The notes beneath the pieces were generated by a model. That model made no database searches. It had not been told where the DNA came from and saw only the letters and a list, made by a program, of their open reading frames with translations. A stretch of DNA of 64,000 nt from Bog-473 sp963763575 (GTDB lineage Bacteria; Actinomycetota; Acidimicrobiia; Acidimicrobiales; RAAP-2), in the NCBI GenBank assembly GCA_963763575.1, contig CAVXPD010000014.1:1-64000 (forward strand), in the 5' to 3' direction. The position numbers and the translations under genes are program-made. Shown here one piece after another: positions 52,011 through 60,632 of the stretch (position 1 is its first letter; every line of letters begins with the position of its first letter).

Positions 52011-52448
52011 GTGCCGATGATCGATGTCTACGCGACCACGGGCACCTTCACCGATCCGCAGAGGCTGGCCCAAGACCTGGCCACCTCATTGATGAGAATC
52101 GAAGGTGTTCCAGATATCCCGATGTTCCGCCAGAACACTGCGGCCTTCGTCCATGCCTTGCCCGCTGGGGCCATGTCGAACGTCGACGGCGACGACTCCC
52201 ACGTCAGGGTGCAAGTGCTGACAAACGCCGGAGCGCTCGACCGGGAGAAACAGCTCGCCGTGGTGAGTGAGTTCACCGAATTGATCGCAGCCGGGGCGGG
52301 AGACCCCGCCGTCTCGACGAGGACGTGGGTCCTCCTGACCGAGGCGGTCGAGGGTGGTTGGGGCCTGGCCGGTCACGCCTACACCAACGCGGAGCTCGTC
52401 GACGCAGCTCGAGCGGAGGTCGCCGAGCTGGGATCCAATCGGGCATAG
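52011..52448 (+). CDS. Tautomerase-superfamily protein
   Basis: 145 residues. The start MPMIDVYATTGTF places a proline directly after the initiator Met, as required for the catalytic N-terminal proline of 4-oxalocrotonate tautomerase relatives. Segments VRVQVLTNAGALDREKQLAV and STRTWVLLTEAVEGGWGLAG match the longer tautomerase-like subgroup. It probably isomerises a keto-enol intermediate. GAGAGGAGAG and a GTG start are present. It follows the hydrolase by 68 bases and precedes the SDR by 34, forming one operon. Confidence 0.8.
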   Translation: MPMIDVYATTGTFTDPQRLAQDLATSLMRIEGVPDIPMFRQNTAAFVHALPAGAMSNVDGDDSHVRVQVLTNAGALDREKQLAVVSEFTELIAAGAGDPAVSTRTWVLLTEAVEGGWGLAGHAYTNAELVDAARAEVAELGSNRA

Positions 52449-52482
52449 CTTCTCTGGATCTCGGTCGGATCGGAGGGAGCAG

Positions 52483-53214
52483 GTGAGTAGCGGACACCTC
52501 GAGGGTCTCACTGCCCTCGTGACCGGGGCCACGTCGGGCATCGGTCGAGGTATCGCCGAGGAGCTCGGCCTCCAAGGCGCAGAGGTCGTCGTCCACGGCC
52601 GCGACGCCACCCGCGGCGCCGCGGTCGTCGACGCCATCGAGGGTGGGGGGTCAAGGGCTCGCTTTGTCGCCGCCGATCTGAACGACCCCGACCAGGTCGT
52701 CGAGCTCACCCGCCTCGCTGGAGCGGTCGACGTGTTGGTCAACAATGCCGGGTTCTCGTGGTTCGGGCCCAGCGACACGCTCGATGTGGACACCTTCGAC
52801 CGGCTCTTCGCGGCCAACGTCCGGGCGGCCTACTTCCTGACCTCAGCGCTCGCGCCGAAGATGGCCGAGCGCGGCGGCGGCAGCATCATCAACATGAGCA
52901 GCATGGCCGGCCAAGTCGGCCTGCCCGGAGGTGCGGTCTACGGAGCCACGAAAGCCGCGATGGCGGCGCTGACTCGTTCCTGGGCAGCCGAGTTCAGCCC
53001 TCGCGGGGTGCGGGTGAACGCCGTCGCCCCCGGGCCCGTCTACACCGGCGGCGCCGCCCCCGACCGCATCGAGGCCCTGGGTGACACCACCCTGTTGGGT
53101 CGGGCGGCACAACCGACGGAGATCGCCCCGCTGGTCGCCTTTCTCGCCTCTCCTCAGGCTGCGTACATCACCGGAGCCGTCTATGCCCTCGACGGAGGCC
53201 GTACGGCGATCTAG
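52483..53214 (+). CDS. SDR-family oxidoreductase
   Basis: 243 residues from GTG 52483, with GGAGGGAGCAGG just upstream. The Rossmann motif is TGATSGIG (residues 14-21), NNAG is at 87-90, and the catalytic residues are Ser140, Tyr153 and Lys157. The C-terminal GGAAPDR and the closing YALDGGRTAI fit the classical family, as in 3-oxoacyl-ACP reductase-like enzymes. The substrate is unknown. It is the third gene of the putative TetR-controlled operon. Confidence 0.9.
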   Translation: MSSGHLEGLTALVTGATSGIGRGIAEELGLQGAEVVVHGRDATRGAAVVDAIEGGGSRARFVAADLNDPDQVVELTRLAGAVDVLVNNAGFSWFGPSDTLDVDTFDRLFAANVRAAYFLTSALAPKMAERGGGSIINMSSMAGQVGLPGGAVYGATKAAMAALTRSWAAEFSPRGVRVNAVAPGPVYTGGAAPDRIEALGDTTLLGRAAQPTEIAPLVAFLASPQAAYITGAVYALDGGRTAI

Positions 53215-53487
53215 CTCTTGTGCGACTCCTCCGCTCCTAAATGGCCCGACGAGTCCTAATCGAGCTGGTCTGTGCTCGCCGAGGAGGAGCAGAGGCTGAG
53301 GCAGAGGTTGCTCGACCATCCAACTCGCGACCCCGTTCCGCGGTCGGGAGCACCAGTCCCTCCCGTATCGACTGGCTGCGTGGGCAGATCGGCTCCTCAG
53401 TGAGTTGGGAACCCGAGGGCCCGGGCAATTCTGAACCCTCGGCACCGTCTGAGAGGATGGAATCAACTTGAGAGCGGGAGGAATCCG

Positions 53488-53853
53488 ATGAGTCAGGGCG
53501 AAGGCCACGCCGTTTCATACGAAGCCCTCGAGGTCGGAACACCAGTCGTCACCGCCACGCAGACGCCGTTCGGCACCGTGGAACACGTGCTCCAAATCCC
53601 CTCCCTCGACGTCTTCGACGGAATCGTGGTGAAGACCCACCACCACGGCATCCGCTTCGTCGATCGAGATCAGATAGACGACATCAGGACGGACGCCGTC
53701 CGCTGTTCGATCTCCGACGACCAGGTCGCCTCCCTCCCCGAACCGAGAGGACCGCTGGCCGTTGAACCCGACCTTGACCGTGACGAGGGCACCTCGCTCA
53801 CTGCTCGATGGGGCAGGCTCTTCGGTCGGCAGCATTGGAAGGAACTGGACTAA
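53488..53853 (+). CDS. PRC-barrel-like small protein
   Basis: 121 residues. The opening ALEVGTPVVTATQTPFGTVE followed by IPSLDVFDGIVVKTH and GIRFVDRDQIDDI suggests a PRC-barrel-like fold (DUF2171 type). The tail is acidic and ends GRLFGRQHWKELD. GGGAGGAAT precedes the ATG. The function is unknown; related proteins are often near stress or ribosome-associated genes. It is a single gene. Confidence 0.6.
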   Translation: MSQGEGHAVSYEALEVGTPVVTATQTPFGTVEHVLQIPSLDVFDGIVVKTHHHGIRFVDRDQIDDIRTDAVRCSISDDQVASLPEPRGPLAVEPDLDRDEGTSLTARWGRLFGRQHWKELD

Positions 53854-53960
53854 GTCAGCAACCGCACGCTTCAGACGCCGCCATCCAAAGAGCTGGCTTC
53901 CGCTACCCCACCTGTACGGCGTCATGGGCGCTGGAACTACAAGAGCGAACCAGAATGCTC

Positions 53961-54788
53961 CTACCCCCGCAGCGGATCAGGAGTGCCCAGACGTTCCCGC
54001 CACCACTCGACAGGGACAAGTCGCACCGCCAACTCGAGGGTCCCTCGATCGAGCTCCTCGGCCAGCTGTGCAACGACAACCATGCGATCGGCCAGCCACT
54101 CGCCGTCGGGCTCGCCCTCGATCTGGACTGCCGGGCTATTCCGCGCTCGCCTCTGTCGACGGAGGTCCGCCGGCGGGTGCGAAAAGTCCAAGAGCTCGGC
54201 GATCCAGGAGACGTCGCCTGCCAGCTCGACGTGACGGTCGATCAGTTCGGCGTACACATCGGTATTGAGCATCACGGCAGCCCATCGAGCGAGCATCTCC
54301 TCGGAGTGCTCAGCGAGAAAAGCGATCTCGTCGTGGAGACGCACGCGACCCGCTTCGTCGTCGAGAACTGAGCGGAGCGAAACAGTCAATCGAGGGGTAT
54401 CGCGAACGACAGCCGCTCCGGCGGCCACCCATTCCAGGCGGTTCACTTCGTTGGGGAGAAGCCCTGCCACGTCCAAGACGCCGGACCAAATCATCCGGGC
54501 ATTGCGGACCAACTCGAACATCACATATTGAGCGAGGATGCTCCAGCGTTGGCGACTTCTACGTTCGATTGCTTCGTTCACCACTGCGACCGTGAGCACC
54601 ACCACGATCACGCTCGCGGCCAGACCTGCGAGCAGCGCGTGTTGTTCCCAGAACCTCTCGTTTATCTCGTCGGAGGCAATCGCGGCGACACACGCCAGCA
54701 CGGCCACAAGAGCAAGGATTCGTGTCTGACGCAGATAAGACTCAACCGATCGGGTCCGCCGTGGTCCTGCTGGCCGCCTCATTCCCAT
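53961..54788 (-). CDS. Two-helix membrane protein of unknown family
   Basis: 275 residues. After a basic N-terminus there are two transmembrane helices (residues about 23-39 and 51-70), separated by the loop SDEINERFWEQHA. A long cytoplasmic alpha-helical domain with many Arg, Glu and Leu residues follows (MIWSGVLDVAGLLPNEVNRL, FLAEHSEEMLARWAAVML). I do not recognise a domain. The codon pattern is consistent through the whole length, which supports a real gene. It has no operon partner. Confidence 0.6.
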   Translation of the reverse strand: MGMRRPAGPRRTRSVESYLRQTRILALVAVLACVAAIASDEINERFWEQHALLAGLAASVIVVVLTVAVVNEAIERRSRQRWSILAQYVMFELVRNARMIWSGVLDVAGLLPNEVNRLEWVAAGAAVVRDTPRLTVSLRSVLDDEAGRVRLHDEIAFLAEHSEEMLARWAAVMLNTDVYAELIDRHVELAGDVSWIAELLDFSHPPADLRRQRRARNSPAVQIEGEPDGEWLADRMVVVAQLAEELDRGTLELAVRLVPVEWWRERLGTPDPLRG

Positions 54789-55116
54789 CCCGGTCCGAGG
54801 GTCCCGAGGCCTCTCGTCAGCTCAGTCGTATCATCGGCTGCCTGAAGCAAAGCGCGCTGCATAAACCTCATATTGCCGCAGTCGGGCGAACAGGGCTGAC
54901 GGGAACAGGGCACGGTGGTCGATAGGTCCGTGTCGCTCGAAGCGAAGGCGATGCTTGCCTTTTGGCGTGCGCGACAGCTGCGATCCGCCCACGCGTGAGG
55001 CACCGACCTGTTCATCGTCAGCGACGAACGATGACCGAAAAGTTGTCATACATCAAGGGAGCCGCACAGACAGGGCATAACGGTGTTCGGCGGGATGCAC
55101 CCAGGGAGGACCGGGT
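54789..55116. other. Intergenic stretch, no gene seen
   Basis: About 330 bases without a supported gene between two minus-strand genes. Confidence 0.45.
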
Positions 55117-56037
55117 TCACGGGACCAAGACGATCTTGCCGAGAGTGTGCCGTTGCTCGACTTCGGCGAATGCGTCACGCACCTGGTCCAACGGGTAGAC
55201 CGCAGCAATCGGAATCTCGATCTGTCCGGAGGCGACGAACTCGGCCATTTGCGACAGGACAGCCGTGGTGGACGCATCACCACTGCCCTCCATCTTCGCG
55301 CCGACGGCGAGAGCCCTCTCACGCGAGACGATCGTCTCGATACGGTCCGGCGGGACGTCCAAATCGATCGCCAGGTCTATGTACTCAGGACCGAACAGAT
55401 CGATGAAGGCGTCAACGCCGTTCGGCGCAGCAGCCCGGATACGGCTCTCGAGGCCTTCCCCGTAGGCGACCGGAATCACGCCATGATTCGCCAGCCATTC
55501 GTGGTGACGCTCCGAAGCGATGCCGATCACCGTGGCAGCCCGGAGCCTCAACAACTGAACGACCACCGAGCCGACACCGCCCGCGGCTGCCGAGACCACC
55601 ACCGTGTCACCCTCGTGCACGCCCACGGCGCGGACGGCCGCATACGCGGTAACGCCAACGACGTAGAGCGATCCGGCCACCTCCCACGTCAGGCCGGGCG
55701 GCTTGGGGATCAACTGGGTCGCCGGAACCGCGACATAGTCGGCATGGCTCGAACGCTCCCAGGACCAGCCGAGCACCTCGTCGCCGACGGAGAACGTCGT
55801 CACCCCGGCCCCTACCGAGCTCACGATGCCGGCCAGGTCACTGCCCTCGCCCGAGGGAAACGTCGCCGGGAACTGGTCCTTGAGCAGTCCCTTGCGGATC
55901 GAAGCCTCGCCGGGGTTGAGACCCGCGGCGCGAACCCGCACGACGACGTCACCCGGCGAGGGTGTTGGTACTTCGACGTTGGCGATGTACAACACATCGC
56001 GGTCGCCGTAGTGATCGAACCGAACGGCTCTGGGCAT
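55117..56037 (-). CDS. MDR-family NADP-dependent quinone oxidoreductase
   Basis: 306 residues from ATG 56037, with GAGGAGGG five bases upstream. The GroES-like domain contains VRVRAAGLNPGEASIRKGLL and FPSGEGSDLAGIVSSVGAGV. The cofactor domain has SAAAGGVGSVVVQLLRL. No zinc-binding Cys/His set is present, so it is quinone-reductase-like. It lies 11 bases beyond the stop of the GT4 gene on the same strand and could be read as the last gene of that polysaccharide operon, although the functional link is unclear. Confidence 0.88.
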   Translation of the reverse strand: MPRAVRFDHYGDRDVLYIANVEVPTPSPGDVVVRVRAAGLNPGEASIRKGLLKDQFPATFPSGEGSDLAGIVSSVGAGVTTFSVGDEVLGWSWERSSHADYVAVPATQLIPKPPGLTWEVAGSLYVVGVTAYAAVRAVGVHEGDTVVVSAAAGGVGSVVVQLLRLRAATVIGIASERHHEWLANHGVIPVAYGEGLESRIRAAAPNGVDAFIDLFGPEYIDLAIDLDVPPDRIETIVSRERALAVGAKMEGSGDASTTAVLSQMAEFVASGQIEIPIAAVYPLDQVRDAFAEVEQRHTLGKIVLVP

Positions 56038-56048
56038 CGAATCCCTCC

Positions 56049-57254
56049 TCAGAAGATCCCGGGCTCGCCTCGGCCACGCTCGGCCAAAGACGAAAGGAAC
56101 GACTCGTACCGGGCGATGAGCACCGGCCACTGGAAGTGCGAGTCGACGTAGTCCCGCCCGCGCCGGCCGAGCGTGGCACGCAGGGCATCATCGCTCACCA
56201 ACCGGTCGAGCGCGGCCTCGAACTCGGGATAGGACGAGAACCACAGTCCCCCGCCCGAGCGCTCCGCGTGCTCGCGGGTGGGCCCGCACGAGCCGTTGAC
56301 CAGCACGGCCACCCGGTCGACCCAGGCCTCGACCACGACCAGCGAGAAGGACTCGAGCGCCGAGGGCGACACCGCCACCAACGCGTCGCGCACGATGTCC
56401 CACTTGTCGGGCTCGTCCACCGGCCCGGTGACAACGATGTCGGGGTGCGGCTCCGGCTGGTAAGAGACCGGTCCGACCAACGCCAGGGCTAATGGGCCCG
56501 GGTGGCGTTCCTTGTAGGTGGCGAAGTACGCCGCCAGCATCTTGGAGCCCTTGTGCTCGTCGACCCGGCCGACGCTCACGAGGTAGGGGCGGTCGCCCAG
56601 CCCCAGCAGCTCTCCCCCGGGCCGCCCCTTCGCCTGGGACTCACCGACGCCGAGGCCCAGCACGATCTGGGGGCGCTCGGCGACCGGGTACATGCGCTCG
56701 ACCAGCGCCCGTTCCGACGCCGTGTGGAAGCAGAAGCCGTCCGCATCGCCGAACGTGCCGCGGTAGACCGGCATGTAGAGGGCGGGCTCGTCGTGCGCGG
56801 CCGGGTGGAGTACCGCGGGCGCCTTGACCTTGCCGATCGTCGCCACGGTCGGGTGGTACATGTACGGATAGAACGCGACGACGTCGGCGTCCGAGGCGCA
56901 GACCGCGTCCACCAGCTCGGTCGAGACCGGGCCGTTGTACTCGACCCACCGCTTGCCCTGGTCGCGCGTCGCCAGCTGGGGCGCCAGACGGAGCAGGCCG
57001 TCGAGGTTGTAGAAGTCCATGGTGCGCCCGTGGTCGACCGGGTGCCGGTACACCGGGACGCCGTTGACCGTGGTGCGCCCCGGCTCGAGCTCGTCGGCCC
57101 AAGTGTGCGGGTCCAGCGCGCAGGTCGTGTGGACCTCCGACTGCCAGTCGGTGTGGGCGCGCAGGTGCTCGGCCAGCTGGCGCGCGCCCGTCTCCGCGCC
57201 CCCCATCACCTGGGTGCCGTAGCGGGGGGTGACGAACACGACCTTCTTGCTCAT
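56049..57254 (-). CDS. GT4-family glycosyltransferase
   Basis: 401 residues. It starts KKVVFVTPRYGTQVMGGAET, the classic opening of a GT-B glycosyltransferase with the acceptor-domain MGGAE motif. The donor domain has YLVSVGRVDEHKGSKMLAAY. The usual E-x7-E appears as SALESFSLVVVEAW. It differs from the DAVGRHTL-type GT4 group, so it probably adds a different sugar. It overlaps the upstream GT by four bases and closes the second methyltransferase-GT-GT block. Confidence 0.9.
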   Translation of the reverse strand: MSKKVVFVTPRYGTQVMGGAETGARQLAEHLRAHTDWQSEVHTTCALDPHTWADELEPGRTTVNGVPVYRHPVDHGRTMDFYNLDGLLRLAPQLATRDQGKRWVEYNGPVSTELVDAVCASDADVVAFYPYMYHPTVATIGKVKAPAVLHPAAHDEPALYMPVYRGTFGDADGFCFHTASERALVERMYPVAERPQIVLGLGVGESQAKGRPGGELLGLGDRPYLVSVGRVDEHKGSKMLAAYFATYKERHPGPLALALVGPVSYQPEPHPDIVVTGPVDEPDKWDIVRDALVAVSPSALESFSLVVVEAWVDRVAVLVNGSCGPTREHAERSGGGLWFSSYPEFEAALDRLVSDDALRATLGRRGRDYVDSHFQWPVLIARYESFLSSLAERGRGEPGIF

Positions 57255-58354
57255 GGCCGGCCCACCACCGCAGCCACGGCGTCGACGAGCGTCGTCGCCA
57301 CACCGTCGCCCTGGAGCTCCGCGGCCCGCCGGCGACCCCGCTCGACGAGCGCGCAGCGCAACCGTTCGTCGGTGCGCACGCGGTGCACGGCCGCCGCGAC
57401 GTAGGACGGCTCCACGGATTCCAACACGAGCGCCGCACCGTCGACCGTCTCAGTGACCGCGCCCGCGTCGCGCGTGACGATCGGGACGCCGGCCGACATG
57501 GCCTCGACGAGCGGCACCCCGAACCCCTCGTGCAGCGACAGCGACACGAAGACGTCGGCGGCGGCGAAGTAGGCCGAGAGCGCCGCGTCGGAGACCTCCC
57601 CGGCGATGCGCACCGCGGCCGCGAGACCCAGGTCGTCGGCGAAGTCGTAGAGCGACTTGCTGTACGCGTAGCTCGACGTCCCGCCGAGCAGGTGCAGCCG
57701 CGCCTCTGGATCGTAGAGGCGGCGGTAGGCCCAGAGGGCCTTCACCAGCTCGTGCTGAGCCTTCGACGGGACAATGCGGCCGACGAAGATCAGGTCCGCA
57801 CCGCCATCGGCCTTCAGCGCGGCCAGCTCCGTCGCCACCCGTTCGTCCGGTGCGGTGGCCACCCGCCCGTAGTCGGCCAGCACGGGGACGACCGCCGTGT
57901 GCCGGCAGCCGGCGCGCCGCAGGCCCCGCGCGTTGAAGGAGCTGTCGGCCAGCCCCAGCAGGGCGCGTGACGCCAGCCGGGCCAGCTCGTCGGCCGCTCG
58001 CGACGCGCGTTCGACGTTGGAGGGCTCCCAGCCGGCGAAGAGCTCGGGCGCGGTGAAGTTGTGCGAGTCGAGGATCAGGGGCAGGCCGAGCTCGAGCAAG
58101 TACTCGGCCACGGCCGACGACGTCGTGAACTGGTACAACGCGACGTCGCCCGCCGCCTGGTGGTCGGGGTACATCCAGTGCTTGTAGGCCTCGGATGCGA
58201 GGTCGTCGTGGATGGCCTCGGCGAAGATGTCGGAGCGCCAGCCGGCCCGGCGCAGGATGTCGCGCGCCATGAGGGTGTGCGTGCCGGTCGCGTCGTGGGG
58301 GTTGAGGGTGGGGACGAACTGATGGATGGCCACCGGCCGCCCGGCGGCGGCCAT
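57251..58354 (-). CDS. GT4-family glycosyltransferase
   Basis: 367 residues from ATG 58354, whose first bases overlap the methyltransferase stop (TGATG). The N-terminus AIHQFVPTLNPHDATGTHTL and LILDSHNFTAPELFAGWEPS is the same pattern as the GT4 genes at 43-45 kb. The donor domain has LIFVGRIVPSKAQHELVKAL and the E-x7-E motif HEGFGVPLVEAM. It is part of the exporter-linked operon and probably builds the exported glycan in the cytosol. Confidence 0.9.
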   Translation of the reverse strand: MAAAGRPVAIHQFVPTLNPHDATGTHTLMARDILRRAGWRSDIFAEAIHDDLASEAYKHWMYPDHQAAGDVALYQFTTSSAVAEYLLELGLPLILDSHNFTAPELFAGWEPSNVERASRAADELARLASRALLGLADSSFNARGLRRAGCRHTAVVPVLADYGRVATAPDERVATELAALKADGGADLIFVGRIVPSKAQHELVKALWAYRRLYDPEARLHLLGGTSSYAYSKSLYDFADDLGLAAAVRIAGEVSDAALSAYFAAADVFVSLSLHEGFGVPLVEAMSAGVPIVTRDAGAVTETVDGAALVLESVEPSYVAAAVHRVRTDERLRCALVERGRRRAAELQGDGVATTLVDAVAAVVGRP

Positions 58355-59358
58355 CAGCAGTCGGAGTGAGAGGGCGTCACGCCGGCGCGGACCGCCGTGA
58401 TCAGGTAGTCCGAGTCTTCGGGGCCCACCTGCGCCGTCGCCGTGTACCCCCCCTGCTCCAAGAGCCGGCACCACGTCTCGAACCGGAGCGGGTGGCCGGG
58501 CGCCAGGTCCGCGCCGATGGGAGCGTCGTCGGCGTCCCAAGCCTGGCGCGTCACCGAGTGCAGGACCAGCGTCCCGCCGGGCGCCAGCCGCGTGCCGATC
58601 GCGGTCAGAAGGTGTCCCCGCTCGCCCCCCGACCAGCCCTCGACGATCCCGCTCAGCACGATCCCGCCGAGGCCCGCCGCCGCGACCGCGCGCAGGTGCT
58701 CGTCCAGGCCCTCGCCGCGCAGGTCCAGCACTCCGAGCTCCGCCGCGTCGACCACGGGCGAGCGCGGGTCGACGCCGTAGGCGTCGCCGCCCGCCTCGTT
58801 GAGGCGCCGCACCAGCCAGCCGTCACCGCACGCGGCGTGCAGGACGCGCCCGGGCACCTTGACGAGGGCGGCGACGACGGGCTCCGCCCACCAGGCGCCC
58901 AGGCCGGCAGAGGTCGGGAATTCCACGACCGCGGCGTCGGGCACCCGCTGGGCCTCCGCCTGGCGCTCGAGGTCCTTGAGGCGCTCGTCCACGATGTGCA
59001 GGGCGCGGCTTACCGCCGACGCCGACTGGCTCATCTGGTGGGTGATCCAGCCGACGTACCACAGCGACAGGGACCGCATGCCCTTCTTCACCACGGAGCC
59101 GGCCGCGCGCTCCGACTCGACCGGGACGACCGGGTCGATGAACGTGGCCGCGTCGACCTGGCGCAGGGCCTCGCCGAGGTCTCCGCCGCGCACACCGATG
59201 GGGGAATGGGCGAGGAACAGCTCGTCCAGCTCGCGCTCGAGCTTGGGCGGCAGGTCCCCCGAGGCGCGCCGCAGACGCACCTCCTCGGCGATCTCGGCCA
59301 TCACCTGCTCGATGTAGGCCTGGGGGTCGGCCGGCAGTGTCTCCTCGGTCTCGCTCAC
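58354..59358 (-). CDS. SAM-dependent methyltransferase of the polysaccharide operon
   Basis: 334 residues. The first 130 form a helical region with a predicted coiled segment (ALHIVDERLKDLERQAEA), preceded by WYVGWITHQMSQSASA. Motif I is HAACGDGW at about residues 174-181, followed by YGVDPRSP. The C-terminal part (GGIVLSGIVEGWSGGERGHL, RFETWCRLLEQGGY) is shared with the broken paralogue at 45191. It probably methylates a sugar or caps the glycan chain, which in Wzt systems can control length. It lies 12 bases after the Wzt stop. Confidence 0.85.
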   Translation of the reverse strand: MSETEETLPADPQAYIEQVMAEIAEEVRLRRASGDLPPKLERELDELFLAHSPIGVRGGDLGEALRQVDAATFIDPVVPVESERAAGSVVKKGMRSLSLWYVGWITHQMSQSASAVSRALHIVDERLKDLERQAEAQRVPDAAVVEFPTSAGLGAWWAEPVVAALVKVPGRVLHAACGDGWLVRRLNEAGGDAYGVDPRSPVVDAAELGVLDLRGEGLDEHLRAVAAAGLGGIVLSGIVEGWSGGERGHLLTAIGTRLAPGGTLVLHSVTRQAWDADDAPIGADLAPGHPLRFETWCRLLEQGGYTATAQVGPEDSDYLITAVRAGVTPSHSDC

Positions 59359-59370
59359 GGGTGTGCCCGC

Positions 59371-60630
59371 TCAGGCCAGCGCGGCGGTGTCGACGGCGCT
59401 CTCGGAGGAGATGAGTGCGGCATGGACGTCCATGCGTAAGAAGCCGGTGGCCTTGCCCGGGTTCATCACTTCGAAGGTCCCGGCGTTTTCCTTCCAGTCG
59501 TAGAGGATGCCGCTCCGGCTCTGGATCCCCACGGCGAACGAGAAGGAGCCGTCGAGCATCGGCATGTTCACGATGCCGAAGTGCATGACACTGACCCCTA
59601 CTGGGGCATCGAAGGACACGCCGATGATCGACGTGTCGGTGCGCATGATCGTGGTGTGCAGCTCGTTGAGGATCTCCAGCGAGAAGACGACATCGTGGGT
59701 CGGCGCCAGCGCCTCGAACTCCACGCGGATGGTGAGGTCGTCGCCGGTCCGCATGTACGGTACGGAATTGTCGCCCGAATAGACGCGATGGACAGAGCGG
59801 AAGCGGACCGGCCGTTCGGACTCGCCCAGGTCACCCGTCTCGCTGCCCGGTATCGCCGGCACCGCCGGGTCGAAGGTCGACATGCCGGCGCCCTCGGCCA
59901 TGAGGCCCTCACGGAAGATGCGGGTGGCCTCACCGGGCTCCCCTTCGGCCACCAGGCGCCCGTGGCTGAGCACGACCCCCCGGTCGCAGGTGCTGCGGAC
60001 GGTGTCGGCCGAGTGGGTCACCAGCAGAATGGTGCGGCCCTCCCTCTGGAACTGCTTGACCCGGTCGACGCACTTGCGCTGGAAGCGCTCGTCGCCCACG
60101 GCGAGCACCTCGTCGAGCACCAGGATGTCCGGGTCGACGTTGACCGCGACGGCGAAGGCGAGGCGCACGTACATACCTGACGAGTAGAACTTCACGGGTC
60201 CGTCGATGAACTCCTCCAGTTCGGAGAAGTCGACGATGGCGTCGAACACCCGGTCCACCTCGCGCTTGGACATGCCGAGCAGCGAGCCGTTGAGGTAAAT
60301 GTTCTCGCGTCCGGTCAGGTCCTGCTGGAACCCGGCGCCCAGCTCCAGCAGCCCGGCGAGTTTGCCCCGCACCGCCACCTCGCCGTCGGTGGGCTGCAGA
60401 ACGCCGCAGATGCACTTGAGGAGGGTCGACTTGCCGGAGCCGTTGCGGCCGAGGACGCCCACCGTCTCGCCCTCGCGCACGGTGAGCGAGACGTCGCGCA
60501 GGGCCCAGAAGTCCTCGGTCGACTTGCGCCGGCCACCGTGGATGATGCGCTCCTTCACCGTCTTGTACTGCCCGTGGGCAAGCCGGAAGCGCTTGGAGAC
60601 GTTGCGGACGTCGATGGCGTAGTCGCTCAC
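59371..60630 (-). CDS. ABC transporter ATP-binding protein, Wzt-type polysaccharide exporter
   Basis: 419 residues from GTG 60630. Walker A is GRNGSGKST at residues 61-69. The ABC signature is YSSGMYVRLAFA, Walker B ILVLDEVLAVGD and the switch His in LLVTHSADT. After residue 260 a C-terminal beta domain (VHRVYSGDNSVPYMRTGDDL, FAVGIQSRSGILYDW) corresponds to Wzt_C, which binds the modified end of the glycan. It energises export of O-antigen- or teichoic-acid-like polymers with the adjacent permease. Two bases separate it from the permease gene. Confidence 0.94.
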   Translation of the reverse strand: MSDYAIDVRNVSKRFRLAHGQYKTVKERIIHGGRRKSTEDFWALRDVSLTVREGETVGVLGRNGSGKSTLLKCICGVLQPTDGEVAVRGKLAGLLELGAGFQQDLTGRENIYLNGSLLGMSKREVDRVFDAIVDFSELEEFIDGPVKFYSSGMYVRLAFAVAVNVDPDILVLDEVLAVGDERFQRKCVDRVKQFQREGRTILLVTHSADTVRSTCDRGVVLSHGRLVAEGEPGEATRIFREGLMAEGAGMSTFDPAVPAIPGSETGDLGESERPVRFRSVHRVYSGDNSVPYMRTGDDLTIRVEFEALAPTHDVVFSLEILNELHTTIMRTDTSIIGVSFDAPVGVSVMHFGIVNMPMLDGSFSFAVGIQSRSGILYDWKENAGTFEVMNPGKATGFLRMDVHAALISSESAVDTAALA

Positions 60631-60632
60631 GA

